A DNA stretch of 64,000 nt, taken from Cronobacter muytjensii ATCC 51329. Its GTDB lineage: Bacteria > Pseudomonadota > Gammaproteobacteria > Enterobacterales > Enterobacteriaceae. The notes beneath the pieces are model-generated. The model did no database searches, was not told where the DNA came from, and worked only from the letters and a program-made list of their open reading frames with translations. Location of the stretch: contig NZ_CP012268.1 in the NCBI RefSeq assembly GCF_001277195.1, positions 3,472,001-3,536,000 on the forward strand, read 5' to 3'. Positions 38,575-45,783 of this stretch are shown in pieces (position 1 is the stretch's first letter; the number at the start of each line of letters is the position of its first letter). A program made the translations under genes and the position numbers.

Positions 38575-38599
38575 AAAGCCGCCTGCGGGCGGCTTTTTC
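38575..38599 (+). terminator. exuT terminator
   Basis: AAAGCCGCC-TGCG-GGCGGCTTT with further T residues, 13 bp after the stop codon. Confidence 0.88.
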
Positions 38600-38627
38600 A
38601 TGGGCGTCGAGTGGAGGGTACACCGGA

Positions 38628-38645
38628 AAAGTGGTATAACAAATC
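38628..38645. promoter_or_regulatory. ExuR operator upstream of exuR
   Basis: AAAGTGGTATAACAAATC matches the UxuR/ExuR palindrome AAATTGGTATACCAATTT at 14 of 18 positions and lies 30 bp before the exuR start, suggesting autoregulation. Confidence 0.65.
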
Positions 38646-38675
38646 TAAGCAGTATTGTGTTCACTGGAGTCGCAC

Positions 38676-39455
38676 ATGGAAATCGCAGAACCGCGTCGTC
38701 TGTATCAACAACTCGCCGCCGAGCTTAAGCAACGCATTGAAAACGGCGTTTATCAGGTGGGTGAAAAACTGCCTGCCGAGCGCGTTATCGCCGATGAGAA
38801 AAACGTCAGCCGCACCGTGGTGCGTGAAGCCATCATCATGCTGGAAGTCGAAGGCTACGTTGAGGTGCGTAAAGGCTCCGGTATTCATGTGATTGCAAAC
38901 CAGGCCAAACACCATGCGTCCGCCCCCGAGCAGGAGTTTGAATTCGCAAGCTATGGCCCGTTTGAACTGTTACAGGCCCGCCAGCTTATCGAGAGCAATA
39001 TCGCCGAATTCGCCGCCACGCAGGTCACCAAGCAGGACATTATCAAACTGATGGAGATCCAGGAGAAAGCGCGTAATGAGAAATTCTTCCGCGACTCCGA
39101 ATGGGATTTGCAGTTTCACGTTCAGGTGGCGCTCGCGACGCAGAACAGCGCGCTCGCAGCGATTGTCGAAAAAATGTGGACGCAGCGCGTTCATAACCCG
39201 TACTGGAAAAAACTGCACGAACATATCGATTTGCGCACCGTCGATAACTGGTGCGACGATCACGATAACATCCTTAAGGCGCTGATTCGTAAAGACCCGC
39301 ACGGCGCCAAACTCGCCATGTGGCAACATCTTGAGAACACCAAACAGATGCTGTTTAACGAAACCAGCGACGACTTTGAATTCAACGCCGACCGCTACCT
39401 TTTTGCGGAAAATCCGGTGGTTCACCTCGACGCGGCGGCAAACAGCGAAAAGTAA
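38676..39455 (+). CDS. exuR: GntR-family hexuronate repressor ExuR
   Basis: ExuR represses exuT, uxaCA and related genes until hexuronates are present. The 259-residue protein has a FadR-type winged helix (about 5-75; LYQQLAAELKQRIENG, LPAERVIADEKNVSRTVVREAI) and an FCD effector domain with metal-binding histidines (DLQFHVQVALATQN, CDDHDNILKAL). The ATG at 38676 follows CTGGAGTCGCAC. Confidence 0.95.
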   Translation: MEIAEPRRLYQQLAAELKQRIENGVYQVGEKLPAERVIADEKNVSRTVVREAIIMLEVEGYVEVRKGSGIHVIANQAKHHASAPEQEFEFASYGPFELLQARQLIESNIAEFAATQVTKQDIIKLMEIQEKARNEKFFRDSEWDLQFHVQVALATQNSALAAIVEKMWTQRVHNPYWKKLHEHIDLRTVDNWCDDHDNILKALIRKDPHGAKLAMWQHLENTKQMLFNETSDDFEFNADRYLFAENPVVHLDAAANSEK

Positions 39456-39770
39456 TCCCTTCCTGGCGCGAGGGTAAGCAAACCATATATAGTGTCAGCG
39501 TGTGTAAATACCCTCGCCAGCGTTACTGTCGGAAAGCAAAATCATTCTTCAACAAAGCATGATTTCTGTGACGCATCAGGCAGAGCTTTGTTACAATTAG
39601 ACGCATTTCCTGGTTAAAAAGTTAGCACTTGCTAACTTCTCTCATCGCACATGGAGCCGTGCTGGTACCAGGAATGCACAGAGCGCTGTTGACGTCCTTC
39701 ATACCTCAGAAATGTCGCAATGCTATCTGTTCTACCCCATTGGCTTTAACCGATGTGCCAGGATCACTGA
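39456..39770 (+). promoter_or_regulatory. yqjA promoter and long leader
   Basis: GTGACG (39568-39573) and TACAAT (39592-39597) are 18 bp apart and could be a promoter, leaving a leader of about 165 nt before yqjA. The leader has a perfect inverted repeat GTTAGC-ACTT-GCTAAC (39621-39636). No gene is seen. yqjA-mzrA is Cpx-controlled in E. coli, but I see no convincing CpxR box. Confidence 0.45.
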
Positions 39771-40433
39771 ATGGAACTTTTGACACAATTACTCACCGCG
39801 CTCTGGAGCCAGGACTTCGAAACGCTGGCCAACCCTGGCATGATCGGCATGCTCTACTTTGTGCTGTTTATGATCCTGTTCCTGGAAAACGGTCTGCTGC
39901 CCGCCGCCTTTCTGCCGGGCGACAGCCTGCTTGTGCTGGTGGGCGTGCTTATCGCCAAAGGCGCGCTGGGGTATCCGCAAACGGTGCTGCTGTTGACGGC
40001 CGCCGCAAGCCTCGGCTGCTGGGTGAGCTACATCCAGGGGCGCTGGCTTGGCAACACGCGCATTGTACAGAACTGGCTGTCGCATCTGCCCGCGCATTAT
40101 CACCAGCGGGCACATCATCTGTTCCATAAACACGGGCTGTCGGCGCTGCTGATTGGCCGCTTTATCGCGTTTGTGCGCACGCTGTTGCCCACCATCGCGG
40201 GTCTCTCCGGCCTCAATAACGCCCGTTTCCAGTTCTTCAACTGGATGAGCGGCCTGCTGTGGGTGCTGATTCTTACCACGCTCGGTTATCTGCTCGGCAA
40301 AACGCCGGTATTCCTGAAATATGAAGACGCCCTGATGTCCTGCCTGATGCTGCTGCCGGTAGTATTGCTGGTGATTGGCCTGGTCGGCTCGCTTGTTGTG
40401 CTATGGAAGAAAAAACACGGAAACCGGAGCTAA
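39771..40433 (+). CDS. yqjA: DedA-family membrane protein YqjA
   Basis: DedA proteins are proton-dependent transporters or scramblases needed for envelope integrity; E. coli YqjA is needed for alkaline and drug tolerance. The 220-residue protein has the DedA signatures FLENGLLPAAFLPGDSLLVLVG (the acidic E and D) and GRFIAFVRTLLPTIAGLSGL (the two arginines). mzrA starts 3 bp after its stop. Confidence 0.95.
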   Translation: MELLTQLLTALWSQDFETLANPGMIGMLYFVLFMILFLENGLLPAAFLPGDSLLVLVGVLIAKGALGYPQTVLLLTAAASLGCWVSYIQGRWLGNTRIVQNWLSHLPAHYHQRAHHLFHKHGLSALLIGRFIAFVRTLLPTIAGLSGLNNARFQFFNWMSGLLWVLILTTLGYLLGKTPVFLKYEDALMSCLMLLPVVLLVIGLVGSLVVLWKKKHGNRS

Positions 40434-40436
40434 AGG

Positions 40437-40820
40437 ATGGCGTTCACCCCCCCACTTTCCCGTCGTCTTACGCTGACGCTTGCGGCAGGTACGCTGCTGG
40501 CGGCAGCGCTGCTTTGCTGGGCTGCGCTGCAAAAGCATGAAACCACGCTTGAGATCCGCGCGGTGTCGCAGGGCGCCATGATCCCGGACGGCTTTTCCGT
40601 CTGGCACCATCTCGACGCCAATGGCATTCGTTTTAAAAGCATTACGCCCCAGGATAACATCCTGCTGATTAAGTTTGACTCCAGCGATCAGAGCGAAGCC
40701 GCGCGCAAAGTGCTCTACCGCTCGCTGCCGCGCGGCTTTGTTATCGCCCAGCAGGAAGAAAAAAGCCTCACCCCCGCCTGGCTCTCACGCCTGCGCCACG
40801 ATTTTCAGCGCCTGGGATAA
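40437..40820 (+). CDS. mzrA: EnvZ/OmpR modulator MzrA
   Basis: MzrA links the Cpx and EnvZ/OmpR systems by binding EnvZ at the inner membrane. The 127-residue protein has one N-terminal membrane segment (about 11-32) and a periplasmic part with the conserved GFSVWHHLDANGIRFKSITP. Spacing to yqjA is minimal, so translation is probably coupled. Confidence 0.93.
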   Translation: MAFTPPLSRRLTLTLAAGTLLAAALLCWAALQKHETTLEIRAVSQGAMIPDGFSVWHHLDANGIRFKSITPQDNILLIKFDSSDQSEAARKVLYRSLPRGFVIAQQEEKSLTPAWLSRLRHDFQRLG

Positions 40821-40972
40821 CCCTTCCAGGAATCTGAATCTTTTCACAGACTTTGGGGTTTGCGTCATTACTTACTATGCTTGAGTAAGCGCAACCCATT
40901 GTCTTGTCCGCGCTATTAACACCGGAACCGCGTCTGGCCTGCGTCTGACGCAACACAATGGAAGGTATGACC

Positions 40973-41341
40973 ATGAATTACCGCACAGTACTGGCCTTAG
41001 CCCTTTTTTCCTGGAACGCCGCGGCACTGGCCGCCTCTCCCTGCGAAGAAAAAGCGCAGGAGATTGAAAAAGAGATCCGCTACGCGGAGCAGCATCAGAA
41101 CCAGGGCCGCATTGACGGGCTGAAAAAAGCGCTAAGTCAGGTACGCAACAACTGCCGCGACGGCGACGTTATCGCCGCGCATCGACAGAAAGTGGCAGAG
41201 AAGGAAGCGGAAGTGGCCGAGCGCCGCGCCGAATTGCATGAGGCAACGCAAAAAGGCGATGCCGATAAAATTGCCAAACGTCGCCACAAGCTTGCGGAAG
41301 CTGAGCAAGAGCTTAAGGCGCTGAAAGCTCAAGATTACTGA
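40973..41341 (+). CDS. yqjC: Periplasmic DUF1090 protein YqjC
   Basis: The 122-residue protein has a signal peptide (MNYRTVLALALFSWNAAALA, cleavage after ALA) and a charged, helical mature part with two cysteines (SPCEEK, RNNCRDG), likely coiled coil. Function unknown. The ATG at 40973 gives the conserved N-terminus; an earlier one at 40958 would extend the signal peptide. Confidence 0.9.
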   Translation: MNYRTVLALALFSWNAAALAASPCEEKAQEIEKEIRYAEQHQNQGRIDGLKKALSQVRNNCRDGDVIAAHRQKVAEKEAEVAERRAELHEATQKGDADKIAKRRHKLAEAEQELKALKAQDY

Positions 41342-41376
41342 GCTTATGGATAACCCTCACTTATCAGGAGAGCATT

Positions 41377-41679
41377 ATGTCAAAAGAAAATTCCGATCAC
41401 CTGCGCGCTGAGTTGAAATCGCTTGCCGATACGCTGGAAGAAGTGCTGACCGCCTCCGGGGATAAATCGAAGGAAGAGATGAGCAAACTGCGCAATAAAG
41501 CAGAGCGCGCGCTGAAAGACACTCGCTATCACTTAACCGAAACCGGCGATGTGATTGCCAAACAGACCCGTGAAGCCGCGGCGCGTGCGGAAGATTACGT
41601 GCGTGAAAACCCGTGGACCGGCGTAGGTATCGGTGCGGCCATCGGCGTCGTGCTGGGCGTACTGCTGACGCGGCGCTGA
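41377..41679 (+). CDS. yqjD: DUF883 ribosome/membrane-associated protein YqjD
   Basis: The 100-residue protein has an amphipathic helical N-part and a C-terminal glycine-rich membrane anchor (WTGVGIGAAIGVVLGVLLTRR). E. coli YqjD tethers ribosomes to the inner membrane in stationary phase. AGGAGAGC precedes the ATG; yqjE begins 2 bp after its stop. Confidence 0.94.
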   Translation: MSKENSDHLRAELKSLADTLEEVLTASGDKSKEEMSKLRNKAERALKDTRYHLTETGDVIAKQTREAAARAEDYVRENPWTGVGIGAAIGVVLGVLLTRR

Positions 41680-41681
41680 TT

Positions 41682-42080
41682 ATGACGGAGCCTCGTCACG
41701 CGCAAGGGCCGGGTAAAAGCGTTCTCGGCATCGGACAACGTATCGTCACCGTGCTTGTTGAGATGGTGGAAACCCGTTTACGGCTCGCCGTGGTGGAGCT
41801 GGAAGAGGAGAAAGCGAATCTCTTTCAGTTGCTGCTGATGACTGGCCTGACGATGCTGTTTGCCGCCTTTGGACTGATGAGTCTGATGGTGCTGCTCATC
41901 TGGGCAGTGGATCCGCAGTATCGCCTTAACGTCATGATAGGCACCACCGTCACGCTGTTCGTACTGGCGCTGATTGGCGGTATCTGGACGCTTAAGAAAT
42001 CGCGTCAGTCGACGCTTCTGCGCCATACGCGACATGAGCTCTCTAACGACCGCCAGTTGCTGGAGGATGACAAGTCATGA
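41682..42080 (+). CDS. yqjE: Phage holin family (DUF1469) membrane protein YqjE
   Basis: The 132-residue protein has two membrane helices (about 47-75 and 83-105) of the YqjE/DUF1469 type. Function unknown. Its stop overlaps the yqjK start by 4 bp (ATGA), indicating translational coupling in a yqjDEK unit. Confidence 0.92.
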   Translation: MTEPRHAQGPGKSVLGIGQRIVTVLVEMVETRLRLAVVELEEEKANLFQLLLMTGLTMLFAAFGLMSLMVLLIWAVDPQYRLNVMIGTTVTLFVLALIGGIWTLKKSRQSTLLRHTRHELSNDRQLLEDDKS

Positions 42081-42373
42081 GCATGAGCAAAGCCGAGCGC
42101 GAAAGGCGCAAAGCGCTGCTGCTCAGTCAAATCCAGCAGCAGCGGCTGGATATGGCCGCCAGTCGTCGCGACTGGCTGGCTGTCACCGGCTCCTACGACC
42201 GCAGCTGGAATACGTTAATTAGCCTGCGTTCATGGGCCGTGGTCGGCAGTAGCATCATGGCCATCTGGACCGTTCGTAACCCGAACTTCCTGATGCGCTG
42301 GGGCAAGCGCGCCTTCGCCGCCTGGAGCGCCTGGCGCCTGGTGAAGACCACAATGCGACAACAGCTTCCCTGA
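42077..42373 (+). CDS. yqjK: YqjK-like protein
   Basis: The 98-residue basic protein begins MSMSKAERERRKALLLSQIQQQR and has one weak hydrophobic segment (SWAVVGSSIMAIWTV). It is the last gene of the yqjDEK unit; a terminator follows. Function unknown. Confidence 0.9.
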   Translation: MSMSKAERERRKALLLSQIQQQRLDMAASRRDWLAVTGSYDRSWNTLISLRSWAVVGSSIMAIWTVRNPNFLMRWGKRAFAAWSAWRLVKTTMRQQLP

Positions 42374-42378
42374 CGCTC

Positions 42379-42407
42379 ACGCCTCTCCCCGGAGAGGCGT
42401 TTTTTTA
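42379..42407 (+). terminator. yqjK terminator
   Basis: ACGCCTCTCC-CC-GGAGAGGCGT followed by seven T residues. Confidence 0.92.
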
Positions 42408-42585
42408 TCCCTTCCATATCCTTCATTATTTTTGAATAAGTTTGCCAGTTTTCCTTGCTTACATTCCCATCACAGTCGCCCTATGATTCTCTCCATCAAC
42501 AGCGGAACGCGGATAACCCCGCGCAAAGCAACCCTTTAAACACTGATAGCGTTTCGTCATGAAGCGGGTTTTCCTGGAGAGTAAA

Positions 42586-42978
42586 ATGAAAAAATTCGAA
42601 GATGCTGGCGTACTGGTGGCACGTATTCTGATGCCGATTCTGTTTATCGTGGCGGGCTTTGGCAAAATTACCAGCTATGCGGGCACGCAGCAGTATATGG
42701 AAGCAATGGGTGTACCGGGCTTTATGCTGCCGCTGGTTATCCTGCTTGAGTTCGGCGGCGGCCTGGCGATTATCTTCGGCTTCCTGACCCGCACTACGGC
42801 GCTCATCACTGCGGTCTTTACCCTGCTGACGGCGTTCCTGTTCCACAGCAACTTCGCGGAAGGCGCTAACTCCATTATGTTCATGAAGAACTTCTCCATC
42901 GCAGGCGGTTATCTGCTGCTGGCGCTGATGGGGCCTGGCGCATACAGCCTGGATCGCCTTCTGAAAAAGAACTGGTAA
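42586..42978 (+). CDS. yqjF: DoxX family membrane protein YqjF
   Basis: The 130-residue protein has four membrane helices of the DoxX type, with ARILMPILFIVAGFGKI and PLVILLEFGGGLAIIFGFLTR. The biochemical role is not established. GGAGAGTAAA sets the start at 42586; an earlier ATG nine codons upstream is rejected. yqjG follows 75 bp later after a hairpin. Confidence 0.93.
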   Translation: MKKFEDAGVLVARILMPILFIVAGFGKITSYAGTQQYMEAMGVPGFMLPLVILLEFGGGLAIIFGFLTRTTALITAVFTLLTAFLFHSNFAEGANSIMFMKNFSIAGGYLLLALMGPGAYSLDRLLKKNW

Positions 42979-42989
42979 TTGATGACCCG

Positions 42990-43016
42990 GCAGGCGGCCT
43001 TCACCGCCTGCTTTTT
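42990..43016 (+). terminator. yqjF terminator
   Basis: GCAGGCGG-CCTTCA-CCGCCTGC followed by TTTTT. Confidence 0.85.
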
Positions 43017-43052
43017 GCCATACTCAGGGAAGTTATTTAACAGGAGAACATC

Positions 43053-44039
43053 ATGGGACAACTGATCGACGGCGTCTGGCACGACACCTGGTATGACACC
43101 AAATCTACCGGCGGGCGCTTTAAGCGCACCTCAGCGGCCTACCGTAACTGGGTAACCGCTGACGGCGAGCCGGGCCCGACGGGCGAAGGCGGCTTTGCCG
43201 CGCAAAAAGATCGCTACCATCTCTATGTATCACTCGCCTGCCCCTGGGCGCACCGCACGCTCATTATGCGCAAGCTCAAAGGTCTTGAGCCGTTTATCTC
43301 CGTTTCGGTCGTGCATCCGCTGATGCTGGAAAATGGCTGGACGTTTGGCGACGATTTCCCGGCGGCGACCGGCGACACGCTGTATCAGCACGATTTTCTC
43401 TATCAGCTCTACCTCCAGGCCGATCCGCACTACTCCGGGCGCGTGACCGTGCCGGTGCTCTGGGATAAAGAGCGCCAGACCATCGTGAGCAATGAATCCG
43501 CAGATATCATCCGCATGTTTAACACCGCGTTTGACGCCCTGGGCGCGCGTGCCGGCGATTACTACCCGCAGGCGCTGCGCGCGGAGATCGACGAGCTGAA
43601 CGGCTGGATTTATGACACCGTCAATAACGGCGTCTATAAGGCGGGCTTCGCCACCAGCCAGCAGGCGTATGATGAAGCGGTGGAACAGGTGTTCGCCTCG
43701 CTGTCACGGCTGGAGCAGATCCTCGGCCAGCAGCGCTATCTGGCTGGCGATAAGCTTACTGAAGCCGATATTCGTCTCTGGACGACGCTGGTGCGTTTCG
43801 ATCCGGTCTATGTCACGCACTTTAAGTGCGATAAGCACCGCATCAGCGATTACCTGAACCTGCATGGCTTTATGCGCGAGATCTACCAGATGCCGGGCAT
43901 CGCGGAGACGGTCGATTTCGGGCACATCCGCCACCACTATTATTGCAGCCACAAAACTATCAACCCCACCGGGATAATCTCTATCGGCCCGTGGCAGGAT
44001 CTTGATGAGCCGCACGGGCGCGACGAGCGCTTCCGCTAA
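43053..44039 (+). CDS. yqjG: Glutathionyl-hydroquinone reductase YqjG
   Basis: This Xi-class glutathione transferase removes glutathione from glutathionyl-hydroquinones. The 328-residue protein has the active-site Cys63 in LACPWAHRTL, the SNESADIIRMFN segment and C-terminal helical GST domain (KLTEADIRLWTTLVRFDPVY). AGGAGAACATC precedes the ATG. A weak hairpin (44071-44088) follows the stop. Confidence 0.96.
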   Translation: MGQLIDGVWHDTWYDTKSTGGRFKRTSAAYRNWVTADGEPGPTGEGGFAAQKDRYHLYVSLACPWAHRTLIMRKLKGLEPFISVSVVHPLMLENGWTFGDDFPAATGDTLYQHDFLYQLYLQADPHYSGRVTVPVLWDKERQTIVSNESADIIRMFNTAFDALGARAGDYYPQALRAEIDELNGWIYDTVNNGVYKAGFATSQQAYDEAVEQVFASLSRLEQILGQQRYLAGDKLTEADIRLWTTLVRFDPVYVTHFKCDKHRISDYLNLHGFMREIYQMPGIAETVDFGHIRHHYYCSHKTINPTGIISIGPWQDLDEPHGRDERFR

Positions 44040-44195
44040 TCCGCTTCGCCCTAAGCCTCTTCTGAAAAATGCGCCGTTCCGACGGCGCTCACATTTTCTG
44101 TTTTCCCCCAGGTCGTTTCGCCCGCCGACAGCTAGCATTTACACAAGCAGATCGCTTTAAAAACAAGTGATTGATGGCAAGGGAGGCGAACACGT

Positions 44196-44561
44196 ATGTA
44201 CTGGTACATCAAAGCGTTCAAAAATTACCTCGGTTTCACTGGCCGGGCGCGTCGTAAAGAGTACTGGATGTTCGCGCTGGTGAATTTCATCCTGGCGGGC
44301 GTGATGGTGGCGCTTGATAAAATGCTCGGGCTGCGCATCACCGATGAACGCGGCCTCCTTAGTGCGCTTTATGGGCTGATAGTGCTGCTGCCCACCTGGG
44401 CGGTGCAGTTTCGCCGTCTGCATGACACCGATCGTACCGCCTGGTGGCTGCTGTTGCTCCTGGTGCCGGTTATCGGCTGGCTGGTCATTCTGATTTTCAA
44501 CTGCCAGGAAGGCACCCACGGCGAAAACCGCTTCGGCCCGGATTCAAAGCACCACCACTGA
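44196..44561 (+). CDS. yhaH: DUF805 inner-membrane protein YhaH
   Basis: The 121-residue protein has the DUF805 pattern: NYLGFTGRARRKEYWMF, several hydrophobic helices, and RRLHDTDRTAWWLLL. Function unknown. In E. coli a related gene, yhaI, follows; here the sucrose regulon follows instead. A hairpin GCCGCGC / GCGCGGC (44570-44587) lies between. Confidence 0.92.
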   Translation: MYWYIKAFKNYLGFTGRARRKEYWMFALVNFILAGVMVALDKMLGLRITDERGLLSALYGLIVLLPTWAVQFRRLHDTDRTAWWLLLLLVPVIGWLVILIFNCQEGTHGENRFGPDSKHHH

Positions 44562-44634
44562 TCTTTCGCCGCGCTCCGGCGCGGCGTCGCCCTTTCCTTT
44601 TCCCGTCGCAAACACCATAAGCGCACAAAGTCTG

Positions 44635-44663
44635 TTGATTAGCTAAACCGGTTTAATTATTGT
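44635..44663 (+). promoter_or_regulatory. scrK promoter with ScrR operator in the spacer
   Basis: TTGATT (44635-44640) and TATTGT (44658-44663) are 17 bp apart. The ScrR palindrome CTAAACCGGTTTAA (44643-44656) fills the spacer exactly, so repressor binding would exclude RNA polymerase. Confidence 0.85.
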
Positions 44664-44693
44664 TTAGCGCAGGATGAATCGAAGGAGATATGC

Positions 44694-45617
44694 ATGTCAG
44701 CAAAAGTATGGGCTCTGGGGGACGCGGTCGTCGATCTGCTGCCCGACGGCCAGGGCCGGTTATTGCAATGCCCAGGCGGCGCGCCGGCCAACGTGGCGGT
44801 GGGCGTGGCGCGGCTCGGCGGCGTGAGCGGGTTTATTGGCCGCGTCGGGCGCGATCCGTTCGGGGAATTTATGACCCAGACGCTACGCCAGGAAGGCGTG
44901 GATACGGGCGCGATGCATCAGGATCCCGCGCATCGCACTTCGACGGTGGTCGTCGCGCTCGACGATCGCGGCGAACGCTCGTTTACCTTTATGGTGCGCC
45001 CGTCGGCAGATCTTTTTCTCACCGAGGACGATCTCCCGGCATTCTCTGCGGGAGAATGGCTGCACGTCTGCTCGATTGCGCTCTGCGCCCAGCCGTCGCG
45101 CGATACCGCGTTTGAAGCGATGGCACGGATAAAACGCGCGGGCGGCTTTGTCAGCTTCGATCCGAACATCCGTGAAGATCTCTGGCCGGACGCCGCGCTG
45201 CTGCGTGAATGCGTGGCGCGCGCGCTGGCGCAGGCCGATGTGGTGAAGCTCTCGCTGGAAGAGCTGGCGTTTATGACCGGCGGCGATGATAAAGAAGATG
45301 CCCTGGCGCTGGCGCGCCGCCACGGGATCCCGCTGCTGCTGATCACCCGCGGCGCAGAAGGCGTCGACGCCTGCTTTAACGGGGAGCTGCATCATTACCC
45401 GGCGGTGCCGGTTGAATGCGTCGACACGACCGGCGCGGGCGACGCCTTTGTCGCCGGGCTGCTGTGGGGCCTTGCCGCGCATGGCCTGCCGGATAACGCC
45501 GCCGCGCTCGCGCCGCGGCTGGCGGACGCCCAGACCTGCGGCGCGCTCGCCACAACCGCCAAAGGCGCCATGACAGCCCTGCCTCGCCTGAACGATCTTC
45601 AGCAACGCCTCGCCTGA
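44694..45617 (+). CDS. scrK: Fructokinase ScrK
   Basis: ScrK phosphorylates the fructose released from sucrose-6-phosphate. The 307-residue PfkB-type kinase has the N-terminal GDAVVDLLPDG, the LQCPGGAPANVAVGVARLGG block and the catalytic DTTGAGDAFVAGLL. It has its own promoter with a ScrR operator. GAAGGAGATATGC precedes the ATG. As in pUR400- and Klebsiella-type systems, scrK is separate from scrYAB. Confidence 0.95.
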   Translation: MSAKVWALGDAVVDLLPDGQGRLLQCPGGAPANVAVGVARLGGVSGFIGRVGRDPFGEFMTQTLRQEGVDTGAMHQDPAHRTSTVVVALDDRGERSFTFMVRPSADLFLTEDDLPAFSAGEWLHVCSIALCAQPSRDTAFEAMARIKRAGGFVSFDPNIREDLWPDAALLRECVARALAQADVVKLSLEELAFMTGGDDKEDALALARRHGIPLLLITRGAEGVDACFNGELHHYPAVPVECVDTTGAGDAFVAGLLWGLAAHGLPDNAAALAPRLADAQTCGALATTAKGAMTALPRLNDLQQRLA

Positions 45618-45620
45618 TCC

Positions 45621-45646
45621 TGCGGGCCGCGCCCGCGGCCCGTTTT
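45621..45646 (+). terminator. scrK terminator
   Basis: CGGGCCGC / GCGGCCCG form a strong stem followed by only four T residues, so some readthrough into scrY is possible. Confidence 0.6.
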
Positions 45647-45664
45647 GCGAACCTCATCACAATC
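45643..45664. promoter_or_regulatory. CRP site of the scrYAB promoter
   Basis: TGCGA-ACCTCA-TCACA (45646-45661) differs from TGTGA-N6-TCACA at one position. It lies about 70 bp before the likely transcription start, a usual class I distance. Confidence 0.65.
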
Positions 45665-45665
45665 A

Positions 45666-45679
45666 CTAAACCGGTTTAG
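45666..45679. promoter_or_regulatory. ScrR operator O1 of scrYAB
   Basis: A perfect 14-bp palindrome CTAAACCGGTTTAG located just upstream of the -35 element TTGCGA. Confidence 0.9.
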
Positions 45680-45688
45680 CTAATTTTA

Positions 45689-45718
45689 TTGCGAGTAAAA
45701 ATGGGCCGTGATTATGAT
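45689..45718 (+). promoter_or_regulatory. scrYAB promoter
   Basis: TTGCGA (45689-45694) and TATGAT (45713-45718) with an 18-bp spacer, bracketed by two ScrR operators. Confidence 0.65.
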
Positions 45719-45724
45719 TGCGCA

Positions 45725-45738
45725 CTAAACCGGTTTAG
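45725..45738. promoter_or_regulatory. ScrR operator O2 of scrYAB
   Basis: A second perfect CTAAACCGGTTTAG, centred 59 bp after O1 and placed over the expected transcription start. Confidence 0.9.
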
Positions 45739-45783
45739 CAAGTTAGCAAAATGATGATAACGCCTTCTCAGGGATGCCATACC

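Noticed and set aside
39629..40129. 166-codon frame overlapping the start of yqjA in another frame
   Set aside because: The yqjA frame has the DedA motifs; the other gives no recognisable protein.
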